This document shows, in pieces, positions 6,576 through 14,690 of a stretch of DNA of 16,503 nucleotides. The notes beneath the pieces are model-generated. The model ran no database searches and was not told the origin of the DNA. It saw only the letters and a list, made by a program, of their open reading frames with translations. Source of the stretch: an uncultured Gemmatimonadaceae bacterium (GTDB taxonomy: Bacteria > Gemmatimonadota > Gemmatimonadetes > Gemmatimonadales > Gemmatimonadaceae); the NCBI GenBank assembly GCA_955652635.1, contig CATPBN010000256.1:1-16503 (forward strand), written 5' to 3'. The stretch's first letter is position 1. Each line of letters begins with the position of its first letter. The position numbers and the translations under genes were made by a program.

Positions 6576-9371
6576 ATGACGCATCCGAACACCTTCGGTA
6601 GCCGATCAACGCTGGACGTTGCGGGTCGGCAGTACACGATCTTTCGGCTGGACTCCCTTTCCAAGCTCGCGAACGGGAACGCAGACAGGCTCCCATTCAG
6701 CCTGAAGATCCTCCTCGAAAACCTCCTCCGAAACGAAGACGGCAAGTTCGTCAAGGCCGACGACATCCGAGCGCTCGCGACGTGGGACGTGAAAGGCACA
6801 GTCGAGAAAGAGATCGCCTTCCGCACGGCTCGAGTGCTGCTTCAGGATTTCACCGGTGTTCCGGCGGTCGTGGATCTCGCCGCTATGCGCGAGGCAATCG
6901 CACGACTCGGTGGCGATCCCCGACTGATAAATCCGCTGCAACCGGTGGATCTCGTCATCGATCACTCGGTGCAGGTGGACGAGTACGGAACGGAGGCGGC
7001 CCTCCTCATCAATGCCGACTTCGAGTTCCAGCGCAACCAGGAGCGCTATGCTTTCCTCCGCTGGGGACAGAAGGCGCTCCACAACTTCCGCGTTGTTCCG
7101 CCCGATACCGGAATCGTCCACCAGATCAATCTCGAGTATCTGGCAAAGGGAGTTTTCACCGAGGTCGTCGGTAAGCAGACATACGCGTACCCAGACTCTC
7201 TGGTCGGCACCGACTCGCATACCACGATGATCAATGGGCTGGGCGTACTCGGCTGGGGCGTGGGCGGGATCGAAGCGGAAGCTGCCATGCTGGGCCAACC
7301 CGTATCGATGCTCATTCCTCCAGTGGTTGGATTCAAGCTGCACGGCAAGCTTCCGCCCGGCGCGACGGCGACAGATCTCGTGCTCACGGTCACCGAGATG
7401 CTGCGAAAGAAAAAGGTCGTCGGAAAGTTCGTCGAGTTCTATGGCGTTGGCTTGTCGAGCCTCTCGCTCGCGGATCGCGCGACGATCGGCAACATGTCGC
7501 CGGAATATGGCGCAACGATGGGATTTTTCCCGATCGACGCGGAAACCATCAACTACCTGCGCTTTACCGGGCGCGACGAGGCACAGGTGCAGCTCGTGGA
7601 AGCGTACACCAAGGCGCAGGGAATCTTCCGGACCGACGATACGCCGGATCCGGTTTTCAGCGATTCCCTCGAGCTCGATCTGCGAACGGTGGAGCCGAGC
7701 CTGGCGGGCCCGAAGCGGCCGCAGGACAGAGTGCCACTCAAGCTGTCCAAGAAGATGTTCAAAGAAGCGCTTGCCGCGGATCTCGAGCGCACCGGCACCG
7801 TCCCCGCGATTGCTTCAGCGAAGCAGGCCATGAGCGCCGCGGGAGCGGCCCAGCTGTCGCCGTCTGTGGTTGCGACGGATCCCGAGGACCAGGCCACCCA
7901 GCACGCGAGCATTCCGGTCGAGATGAACGGAGAGAAATTTTCGATTCGTCACGGATCAGTGGTGATCGCCGCGATAACGAGCTGCACGAATACGTCGAAT
8001 CCGAGCGTGATGCTCGCCGCGGGATTACTCGCACGGAACGCGGTCGAGAAGGGACTTATGTCAAAGCCGTGGGTCAAAACCAGCCTCGCCCCCGGCTCAA
8101 AAGTCGTGACCGATTATTTCCGAGCCGCGAACGTGATGGATGCGCTGCAGAAACTGCGATTCAACGTCGTGGGTTTCGGATGCACCACGTGCATTGGGAA
8201 TTCAGGTCCACTGCCGCAGCCGATCGCTGACGCCGTTGAGGCGAACAAGCTTGTGGTGGCTGCAGTGCTGTCGGGCAACCGCAATTTCGAGGGACGCATC
8301 AATCCGCTCACGCGGTTCAACTATCTGGCGTCCCCCCCGCTCGTCGTCGCGTACGCACTTGCTGGCCGGATGGATATCGATTTCAACACCGAGCCCCTTG
8401 GCGTCGGCCGGAGCGGTCCGGTTTTTCTGCGCGACATCTGGCCCGCACCCAAGGAAGTGGAAGACGAGATCCTGCGCTCGGTGAAAGCCGAGATGTTCAA
8501 GGCACAGTACTCCAACGTCTTTCACGGAGACGACAACTGGAGGAGCCTGCCGGTCCCCGAAGGCGACCTCTACGCGTGGGATCCCGCCTCTACCTACGTG
8601 AAGAATCCGCCGTTCTTCGACGGCATGACGCTCACGCCGCCAGGCATTCGCCCGATCAAGGGCGCGCGCGTGTTGGGGATGTTCGGTGATTCGATCACGA
8701 CTGACCACATCTCGCCCGCGGGTTCGATTCCCGCGTCGACTCCGGCCGGCAAGTGGTTGATCGAGCAGGGCGTCAAGACGGTCGATTTCAATTCTTACGG
8801 CGCGCGCAGAGGAAATCACGAGGTGATGATGCGCGGAACCTTCGCCAACATCCGACTGCGGAACGAGCTCGCGCCGGGCACCGAGGGCGGGTGGACTACG
8901 CGCAAGCCGGGCGAGAAGGCAATCACGATTTACGATGCGTCGATGGAATACCAGAAGAACGGGATCCCGCTCGTCATCATCGCCGGCAAGGAGTACGGCA
9001 CGGGCTCGTCGCGCGACTGGGCGGCGAAAGGCACGTTGTTGCTCGGCGTGCGCGCCGTCATCGCCGAATCATTCGAGAGGATTCACCGCTCGAACCTCGT
9101 TGGGATGGGAGTCGTGCCACTGGAATTCGTGAACGGCGAGACCCGCGCTACGCACGGGCTCACCGGATTCGAGACATTCGATATCGACGGATTGTCGGAC
9201 GAGATGAAGCCTCGCCAGCCGGTGACTGTTCGCGCGCGTGGCGCCGGTGGCAAGGAGAAGACGTTCCAGGCCGTCTCTAGGATCGATACGCCGGAGGAGA
9301 TGAGTTACTATCGGCATGGCGGAATTCTGCCGTACGTGCTCCGACAGCTTGTAGGGAAGGGTCCGGCATAG
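6576..9371 (+). CDS. acnA: Aconitate hydratase A (aconitase, AcnA/IRP-type)
   Basis: This enzyme interconverts citrate and isocitrate through cis-aconitate in the TCA cycle, in the cytoplasm, using a [4Fe-4S] cluster. Numbered from the ATG at 6576 (931 aa), the cluster cysteines are Cys470 (ITSCTNTSNPSVM) and Cys536/Cys539 (GFGCTTCIGNSG). Other family marks are LVGTDSHTTMINGLGVLGWGVGG at about 209-231, GDSITTDHISPAGSIP at about 704, SYGARRGNHEVMMRGTFANIR near 740, and the swivel-domain GKEYGTGSSRDWAAKG at about 804-819. It is longer than the 891-aa E. coli AcnA, mainly through an Ala/Ser-rich linker at about 400-450 before the third-domain cysteine. A GTG at 6519 would add 19 residues, but it lies inside a hairpin and the ATG fits the family N-terminus better. 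The ATG is preceded by A-rich sequence (GTAAAAAACAAA) and not by a Shine-Dalgarno. The gene appears monocistronic, with a terminator-like hairpin downstream. Confidence 0.95.
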   Translation: MTHPNTFGSRSTLDVAGRQYTIFRLDSLSKLANGNADRLPFSLKILLENLLRNEDGKFVKADDIRALATWDVKGTVEKEIAFRTARVLLQDFTGVPAVVDLAAMREAIARLGGDPRLINPLQPVDLVIDHSVQVDEYGTEAALLINADFEFQRNQERYAFLRWGQKALHNFRVVPPDTGIVHQINLEYLAKGVFTEVVGKQTYAYPDSLVGTDSHTTMINGLGVLGWGVGGIEAEAAMLGQPVSMLIPPVVGFKLHGKLPPGATATDLVLTVTEMLRKKKVVGKFVEFYGVGLSSLSLADRATIGNMSPEYGATMGFFPIDAETINYLRFTGRDEAQVQLVEAYTKAQGIFRTDDTPDPVFSDSLELDLRTVEPSLAGPKRPQDRVPLKLSKKMFKEALAADLERTGTVPAIASAKQAMSAAGAAQLSPSVVATDPEDQATQHASIPVEMNGEKFSIRHGSVVIAAITSCTNTSNPSVMLAAGLLARNAVEKGLMSKPWVKTSLAPGSKVVTDYFRAANVMDALQKLRFNVVGFGCTTCIGNSGPLPQPIADAVEANKLVVAAVLSGNRNFEGRINPLTRFNYLASPPLVVAYALAGRMDIDFNTEPLGVGRSGPVFLRDIWPAPKEVEDEILRSVKAEMFKAQYSNVFHGDDNWRSLPVPEGDLYAWDPASTYVKNPPFFDGMTLTPPGIRPIKGARVLGMFGDSITTDHISPAGSIPASTPAGKWLIEQGVKTVDFNSYGARRGNHEVMMRGTFANIRLRNELAPGTEGGWTTRKPGEKAITIYDASMEYQKNGIPLVIIAGKEYGTGSSRDWAAKGTLLLGVRAVIAESFERIHRSNLVGMGVVPLEFVNGETRATHGLTGFETFDIDGLSDEMKPRQPVTVRARGAGGKEKTFQAVSRIDTPEEMSYYRHGGILPYVLRQLVGKGPA

Positions 9372-9425
9372 GTCACCGGAACTGAAACTGCAACTGAAGA
9401 CTACCGGCCGGGGGCGGTGGGCGGG

Positions 9426-9454
9426 CCGGCTGTTGGCTGCGAGCCGGTTGTCTT
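9426..9454 (+). terminator. Terminator-like hairpin at the convergent acnA/porin junction
   Basis: CCGGCT (9426-9431) pairs with AGCCGG (9442-9447) around a 10-base loop, and the T-rich TTGTCTT follows. It begins 54 bases after the acnA stop. An overlapping alternative stem, CCGGCC with GGCCGG further upstream, could also form in this GC-rich stretch. The position between two converging genes supports a transcription-ending role for acnA and perhaps for the porin message from the other side. The T-tract is imperfect. Confidence 0.5.
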
Positions 9455-9457
9455 GAA

Positions 9458-10819
9458 TTAGTACCGAAGATTCATTCTGAGTGAGAACACTGTCGCGGGG
9501 CCGCGATCACGGTTGTAGCCGGGGTTACGAATGTGCTGCACGTCAGGACTCAGCTGAAGATACGGCCCGGCCTGAAGGCGATAGTAGCCTTCGACGATCT
9601 GCTCAGATCCGTAGTTGAGACGGCCGTCACCCAGCAGAAAACCGAGGCCGCCTGCAGACAAGTAGTCCCGGTGCAGCGCGACGATCCCTTCGCGAACCGC
9701 ACCCAACCCTATTCGGTCGTTCGCACGACCCCAGTGACCGCCCGCGAATTGCGCGCCGAAGCTCAGATGTCGATCGACTTCCGTGAAGGCGAAGCTCTCG
9801 TTGCGTCCATCGCTCCAGCCAAGGCGTGCGAACAGTCCGGTTTCACCGTCGTCGCTTAGTGGCTGTTCGAGATTCAGTCCGAATCCATAGTTCTTTCTTC
9901 CCGGGCTGTCGTCGGCTGCATCGTCGGGCGGGCGTCCCTGCGCCCTTCCAAGCGCGAGCGCTTCGGCGTAGCTACCCATCCTCGCGTGATTCAGATAGCC
10001 CAGGATACGAGCGATCGTCTGCGTTCGCGGTGCCGTGAGTGTGAGCTCGATCTGATCACCGCGAGCGCGTCTGAGGTCGCTGTCGAACACGTTGCCGTTG
10101 GCTTCGCGCGGCATCTGGAAACTTCCGGCCCGCAATGTCCACGCGGGCTGGATCAACGCAATCGCGACACCATTGCTGTAGCCGCGGGTGTCAGCGGCGA
10201 AGTCCCAGGCGGTGTTCTGGAAGAGCGACCAGTTCATGAATTGCAGGCGCGTTGAATTGGCGTACCGGTTGACGTCGAACAAATCGCTGTTCGCCAGCTT
10301 GCCCGCCACGACTTCCAGGCGGCGCGCCGACACGATGCTCGGAATCTGATCGGGCACGGGCGCCAGCGTATCGCGCTCGCGACTCGAAAATGAAACTACG
10401 TATCGGACAAAAGCGCGCGCCACATAGGGCCCGCTTCCGAGATCGGCCGTACCTTGCCTCAGCACATCGCCGTTGGTCGGACCGGCGAGCCCAACGACCC
10501 TGCTGATCCCCCCTCCTCTGATCATCTCGACGTCGAGATACGCCTGCACTCCGTGTCCAGCGTCAATTCCGCCGTACACGCCGTACGCGTCACTGATCTT
10601 GGAGTCGCCGCGCGACCGCAGGCTATTCGCTCCCTCGTACGGACTCGGGAACGGTCGTAGGTCCTGACCGATCACATTGATCTGGGTCCCGAGCAAGTAA
10701 GGATGCCACGCCGCTGACCCAACTCCCGAAGAGTCCGAACGACCTTGCGCGCCGACCGCGGGAGTGCCGCCCGCAATTAGAATCAGAGCGGCCACGGGAA
10801 CACGCCATGTCGAAAGCAT
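9458..10819 (-). CDS. OprB-family (carbohydrate porin type) outer-membrane protein
   Basis: This is an outer-membrane beta-barrel porin. From the ATG at 10819 the first 24 or so residues are a signal peptide (MLSTWRVPVAALILIAGGTPAVGA). The mature chain is rich in alternating strands and shows the OprB C-terminal pattern: GLFARLGWSDGRNESFAFTE, IVEGYYRLQAGPYLQLSPDV, then QHIRNPGYNRDRGPATVFS, ending in an aromatic residue (MNLRY) as outer-membrane barrels do. At 453 aa it has the usual length. The frame extends 20 codons further upstream, but into the transporter gene and without a signal sequence, so the ATG was preferred. It begins 5 bases after the stop of the Nramp gene, so the two are almost certainly one transcript. 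The family name comes from glucose-selective OprB; the context suggests the cargo here may be a metal ion or metal complex, which is inference. Confidence 0.85.
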   Translation of the reverse strand: MLSTWRVPVAALILIAGGTPAVGAQGRSDSSGVGSAAWHPYLLGTQINVIGQDLRPFPSPYEGANSLRSRGDSKISDAYGVYGGIDAGHGVQAYLDVEMIRGGGISRVVGLAGPTNGDVLRQGTADLGSGPYVARAFVRYVVSFSSRERDTLAPVPDQIPSIVSARRLEVVAGKLANSDLFDVNRYANSTRLQFMNWSLFQNTAWDFAADTRGYSNGVAIALIQPAWTLRAGSFQMPREANGNVFDSDLRRARGDQIELTLTAPRTQTIARILGYLNHARMGSYAEALALGRAQGRPPDDAADDSPGRKNYGFGLNLEQPLSDDGETGLFARLGWSDGRNESFAFTEVDRHLSFGAQFAGGHWGRANDRIGLGAVREGIVALHRDYLSAGGLGFLLGDGRLNYGSEQIVEGYYRLQAGPYLQLSPDVQHIRNPGYNRDRGPATVFSLRMNLRY

Positions 10820-10824
10820 TTTGA

Positions 10825-12123
10825 TCAAAACGTGAACATTGCGATCGCTGCTCCGAACATGGCAGCAGTTGTCAGCCAAACCACTGACCGGCCCAGCACC
10901 GAGCTTGGCTGATTCTGCATGAGTTTGCGGTCAGAGGCCGCAATGACGATCCCGAGTAGAAGGAAGGGCGCGAGGAGCCCATTGAGTATGGCGGTCCAAT
11001 ACAGCGCCTTCACCGGGCTCACGTTTGCGAAGTCGAGTCCGACGCCGATCACCATAGAGATCATGACTACTACGTAGAATGCTCGCGCCTTCCCGAATCG
11101 CTCGTCAATGCCTTGATGCCAGCTAAATGTCTCGGCGAACGCATAGGCAGCGGACCCCGCGAGCGTTGGAATCGCCAAGGCCCCGGTGCCGAGTAATCCC
11201 AGCGTGTAGAGCAGGGTCGCAAAATTCCCGGCAAGAGGTCGCAGCGCAGCTGCAATTTCAGCACTGGTGTTGACCTGGGTAATGCCGGCGCGGTGCAAGG
11301 TGAGGGCGGTCGTAAGGATGATGAAAAACATCGCGACGTTGGAGAAGAACGTGCCAAGCCCGACATCCCATTTGCGAGCCTTGATCTCATCCGGAGTTGC
11401 GCCCCTGCGGGCGACAAGCGTGTGACGACCCATGGCCTTTTCTTCCTCGACTTCCTGCGATGCCTGCCAGAAGAAGAGATATGGACTGATGGTGGTCCCC
11501 AGAATTGCGACGACCATCGCCCATTCTCCGCGCTCGCGCGGCATTTTCGGAAGAACAGTGTCGTGAGCGACGTGGCTCCAGTCCGGCCCCACGATCAGCG
11601 CGGTAAGGACATAGGCGAAGAGAACCAGAGCCAGCCATTTGAGCACGTTCGCGATCAGGACGTACCGGAGTCGAACTGTCGCCCACGCGATCAGCACACC
11701 GAAAACGACCACCCACACGTGTGAGGTCACGTGAGTCAGTAGCTCGGCGGCGTCTGCCATGCCTGACAGGTCGGATCCGATGTTGATCGTGTTCGCGATG
11801 AAGAGCGCGCCGCATGCAGCCAGAAGAACCGGACGAGGGAATTTTCTCCGCAGTGCGCCCATCAGACCGCGCCCCGTGACCATACCAATCCGCGCGCACA
11901 TCGTCTGGACAGCAGCCATAAGCGGCCAGGTTACAAGAGCCATCCAGAGGAGGCTCGTTCCAAATTGCGCTCCGGCGACCGAGTATGTGGCGATGCCCGA
12001 CGGATCGTCGTCCGCCGCGCCGGTGATTACACCAGGTCCAAGTGCGCGCCAGAATCGGCGGAGGGCCTGAAACGGATACATGCCACGCGACGCCATGGAT
12101 GTCTTTTGCTGGTCACGGGCCAC
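10825..12123 (-). CDS. Nramp (SLC11)-family divalent metal transporter, variant metal site
   Basis: This is an inner-membrane secondary transporter of the Nramp/LeuT fold, 432 aa with about 11 hydrophobic segments. Helix 1 carries GAADDDPSGIATYS, where canonical Nramps have DPGN; here it is DPSG (40-43), losing the metal-ligand Asn. Helix 6 carries LGTTISPYLFFWQ, where canonical Nramps have A-x-x-MPHN; Ser213 replaces the metal-binding Met and Thr210 the Ala. In characterised Nramps that Met favours transition metals over magnesium and calcium, so this clade may carry a different cation. The start is GTG, supported by GGAG 8 bases upstream (12132-12135 on the complementary strand); the later in-frame ATG codons at 12096 and 12081 lack this. 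It is co-transcribed with the porin and divergent from its paralogue at 12385. I avoid the name mntH because the substrate is uncertain. Confidence 0.88.
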   Translation of the reverse strand: MARDQQKTSMASRGMYPFQALRRFWRALGPGVITGAADDDPSGIATYSVAGAQFGTSLLWMALVTWPLMAAVQTMCARIGMVTGRGLMGALRRKFPRPVLLAACGALFIANTINIGSDLSGMADAAELLTHVTSHVWVVVFGVLIAWATVRLRYVLIANVLKWLALVLFAYVLTALIVGPDWSHVAHDTVLPKMPRERGEWAMVVAILGTTISPYLFFWQASQEVEEEKAMGRHTLVARRGATPDEIKARKWDVGLGTFFSNVAMFFIILTTALTLHRAGITQVNTSAEIAAALRPLAGNFATLLYTLGLLGTGALAIPTLAGSAAYAFAETFSWHQGIDERFGKARAFYVVVMISMVIGVGLDFANVSPVKALYWTAILNGLLAPFLLLGIVIAASDRKLMQNQPSSVLGRSVVWLTTAAMFGAAIAMFTF

Positions 12124-12384
12124 TGTCGTTACTCCGTGCGGAAATCCCGGCGGTTAAGTAATGAAGCTGCTGCCTGTAACTGCGACAATGACTTTGACAG
12201 GGCCAGTCTATTATATCCTGCTCGGATATGGTACCCCTCGGTCGAGGCGAACGATGGCTCGCCAGGATTCGGAACATGGCAAGGGAAGCGGCCTCTGCTC
12301 GGCATATTCCTCGCATTGGCGGAGCAACAGCGGTTCTTGGCGGACGAACCGCCGATAACAAGCGAGGCGTCGATCCGAAAATTC
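12124..12384. promoter_or_regulatory. Divergent intergenic region between the two Nramp genes
   Basis: This 261-base gap separates the head-to-head Nramp genes. On the minus strand there is a perfect TATAAT (12215-12210), about 87 bases before the GTG start at 12123, but no good -35. On the plus strand a TTGACA (12194-12199) has no -10 at a workable distance, so the promoter of the second gene is unassigned. A short perfect dyad CCTCG-GT-CGAGG lies at 12236-12247. No metal riboswitch fold (yybP-ykoY or M-box) is evident, and the minus-strand leader is short for one. No convincing gene was found here. Confidence 0.4.
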
Positions 12385-13719
12385 ATGCTGGTTCCCCCTC
12401 GCGATGTCGAACGTCGTGAGACGGAGCGTCCCGAGCGCGATTACGAGGCTACATCTCGCGACAAGCTGAAAAGTTTTGTGCGCGAGCTCGGGCCTGGATT
12501 AGTGACAGGCGCCGCCGACGATGACCCGTCCGGAATCGCCACCTATTCACAGGCTGGCGCGGCCTTCGGGTACGATCTCCTCTGGACAGCGATCATAACC
12601 CTGCCGCTGATGACCGCCGTCCAACTCATGTGCGCGCGCATCGGTCTTGTCACTAGACGGGGACTCGCCGCAGTGCTTCGCGAGCATTATCCGCGCTCGC
12701 TGCTTTGGTTCGCCTGCTTGCTGTTGTTCGTCGCCAACACAATCAACATCGCGGCGGACCTCGGAGGCATGGCAGCCGCGGGCTCGATGCTGAGTGGCGT
12801 GCCGGCGGTGTGGTTCGTCCCCGCGTTCACACTATTGATTCTCGCGCTGTTGATCTATGCGTCCTATGAATTCATGACCCGAATCTTCAAATGGCTCACG
12901 CTCGTGCTATTCGCGTACGTGGTGGCGGCTTTTGCCGCGAATCCGGACTGGGACACGGTTCTGTGGGAAACGATCCGTCCAAGAATCGTCTTCACCCACG
13001 ATTACCTTCTGACGTTCGTCGCAATCCTTGGCACAACGATCTCACCTTACCTTTTCTTCTGGCAGGCTGCGCAAAACGCAGAGCAGGAAGATCATCTCGA
13101 AAAGAAGATCGAAGGGCGGCCGAGGCGGGCTCTGCGGCGAGAGCTCAGGGCATCACACCGCGACGTCGCCGCGGGGATGTTCATCTCGAATCTGATAATG
13201 TTTTTCATCATACTCACCGCTGGTGCCACTCTTCATCAGGCTGGCCAAACCAACATCGAGACGGCGGAACAGGCAGCGGCGGCTCTCCGTCCACTCACTG
13301 GACATTTTGCCTATCTGCTCTTCACCCTCGGACTAGTCGGCACGGGAATGCTGGCGGTGCCGGTACTCGCTGGCTCCGCAGCGTACGCGCTCGCCGAGGC
13401 CGGAGCCTGGAATGCGGGAATGAGTGCGAAAGTCCACGAGGCCCGCACTTTTTACGGCGTCATTGCGATCGCGATGTTGATCGGAATGGCGCTCAACTTT
13501 GCGCACCTGAACGCCGTGAGACTCCTGTTCTGGACGGCCGTGATCAACGGTCTTCTCGCGCCGCCGCTGATAGTGATTCTTCTCTTCGTCTGCAACAATC
13601 CTCAAGTGATGGGGGAGCATCGGAACGGCTGGAAGCTCAATCTGTTCGGCATCCTGGCGGCCGTGCTGATGACGTTCGCAGGCGTTGCGCTCGCCTTCTC
13701 GTGGTTCAGGTACTCCTGA
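12385..13719 (+). CDS. Nramp (SLC11)-family divalent metal transporter, second paralogue
   Basis: This 444-aa polytopic inner-membrane transporter is clearly homologous to the divergent copy next to it: both share LGPG..TGAADDDPSGIATYS, MCARIG.VT.RGL, FVANTINI-type helix 3, and ILGTTISPYLFFWQA in helix 6. Helix 1 has Asp47-Pro-Ser-Gly50 in place of DPGN, and helix 6 has Ser220-Pro-Tyr in place of Met-Pro-His. It has a longer, charged N-terminal tail (residues 1-35, rich in Arg and Glu) and a longer charged loop after helix 6 (EQEDHLEKKIEGRPRRALRRELRASH, split here only by helix ends) than the first copy. The ATG was chosen because it precedes the family core by about 35 residues; the frame is open much further upstream but without a credible start, and there is no strong ribosome-binding site. 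It lies 50 bases before aguB, so read-through into the polyamine operon is possible. Confidence 0.82.
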   Translation: MLVPPRDVERRETERPERDYEATSRDKLKSFVRELGPGLVTGAADDDPSGIATYSQAGAAFGYDLLWTAIITLPLMTAVQLMCARIGLVTRRGLAAVLREHYPRSLLWFACLLLFVANTINIAADLGGMAAAGSMLSGVPAVWFVPAFTLLILALLIYASYEFMTRIFKWLTLVLFAYVVAAFAANPDWDTVLWETIRPRIVFTHDYLLTFVAILGTTISPYLFFWQAAQNAEQEDHLEKKIEGRPRRALRRELRASHRDVAAGMFISNLIMFFIILTAGATLHQAGQTNIETAEQAAAALRPLTGHFAYLLFTLGLVGTGMLAVPVLAGSAAYALAEAGAWNAGMSAKVHEARTFYGVIAIAMLIGMALNFAHLNAVRLLFWTAVINGLLAPPLIVILLFVCNNPQVMGEHRNGWKLNLFGILAAVLMTFAGVALAFSWFRYS

Positions 13720-13769
13720 CGAACGCGATCAGGCTTCCAAGAGACGAGCAAACCGTTAACCTTTCTTTG

Positions 13770-14690
13770 ATGTCCACCAGTTCAGCATTCACGATCGGGA
13801 TCATTCAGGAAGCGGTCACGAGCGACGTCGAGAAAAACGTCGAGCGGGCGATTGCGCGGATTCGTGAGGCTGCCGAGCGCGGCGCGCAGATCGTCTGCCT
13901 TCAGGAGTTGTTCAACTCGCCTTACTTCTGCAAATCCCAGAAGCACGAGCGCTTCGATCTCGCCGAGCCGATTCCGGGGCCGACTATCGAGAGGATGCAG
14001 AAGGTGGCGCGGGAGCTCGAGATAGTAATCATCGTACCCATCTTCGAGCGACAGGCTGCCGGCCTCTATCGGAACTCCGCAGCGGTTATCGATGCGGATG
14101 GCTCTCTGCTCGGCGCCTATCGCAAAATGCACATCCCGGACGATCCGCTTTTCAACGAGAAGTTCTACTTCACTCCCGGCGACTCGCACGTCGCCGACGA
14201 CGGCGATCACAAGGGCGCGAACGGATTTCGCGTCTGGAAGACGCGCTACGCGAACGTTGGCGTTTTGATCTGCTGGGACCAGTGGTATCCCGAAGCCGCG
14301 CGCATCACCAGTCTGCTCGGCGCTGACATCATTTTTTATCCCACAGCGATCGGCTGGCATCCTTCCGAAAAGAAGGAATTCGGCGAGGCGCAGGTCGAGG
14401 CGTGGCGAACGGCGCAGAGGGCGCACGCGATCGCGAACGGAGTGTACGTCGCGGCGCCGAATCGCGTCGGACACGAGGATGAGCCGGGAACTGACGGCAT
14501 CGAGTTCTTTGGCCACTCGTTCGTCTGCGATCCCTTCGGAAGGATTCTCGCTGAGGCGGCGACGGAGCCGGCGGTACTGGTCGCGAAGTGCGACAGGGCG
14601 CTTATCGAGAGCACTCGACGCAGCTGGCCGTTTCTGCGCGATAGGCGCATCGACGCATATGCGCCGATACTCAATCGCTACATCGGATGA
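13770..14690 (+). CDS. aguB: N-carbamoylputrescine amidase
   Basis: This nitrilase-superfamily enzyme hydrolyses N-carbamoylputrescine to putrescine, CO2 and ammonia, the last step of the agmatine route to putrescine, in the cytoplasm. The catalytic triad is visible: Glu46 in CLQELFNSPYFC, Lys119 in YRKMHIPDDP, and Cys168 in VLICWDQWYPEAAR. The FNEKFYFTPGD and PTAIGWHPSEK segments are typical of this subgroup. At 306 aa it matches the family length. The reading frame stays open hundreds of bases upstream through the transporter gene, but that part has no related sequence; the ATG at 13770 places the family N-terminus (FTIGIIQEAV) correctly. No Shine-Dalgarno is seen in front of it. Its stop overlaps the aguA start as ATGA, supporting a coupled pathway. 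Confidence 0.93.
   Translation: MSTSSAFTIGIIQEAVTSDVEKNVERAIARIREAAERGAQIVCLQELFNSPYFCKSQKHERFDLAEPIPGPTIERMQKVARELEIVIIVPIFERQAAGLYRNSAAVIDADGSLLGAYRKMHIPDDPLFNEKFYFTPGDSHVADDGDHKGANGFRVWKTRYANVGVLICWDQWYPEAARITSLLGADIIFYPTAIGWHPSEKKEFGEAQVEAWRTAQRAHAIANGVYVAAPNRVGHEDEPGTDGIEFFGHSFVCDPFGRILAEAATEPAVLVAKCDRALIESTRRSWPFLRDRRIDAYAPILNRYIG

Noticed and set aside
12194..12217. TTGACA plus TATTAT/TATATC as a plus-strand promoter for the second Nramp gene
   Set aside because: The spacing between the hexamers is only 9 to 12 bases, too short for a sigma70 promoter.
11965..12384. Upstream extension of the second Nramp gene giving 584 residues
   Set aside because: It runs antisense into the first Nramp gene and has no recognisable domain or start; the ATG at 12385 gives a normal family length.
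13715..13733. CCTGA/TCAGG hairpin after the second Nramp gene as a terminator
   Set aside because: The stem is only 5 base pairs, overlaps the stop codon and is not followed by a T-run.
12891..13769. Long upstream extension of the aguB frame giving a 599-residue protein
   Set aside because: The added part overlaps the Nramp coding sequence in another frame and reads as compositionally odd shadow sequence; the nitrilase fold begins at the ATG at 13770.
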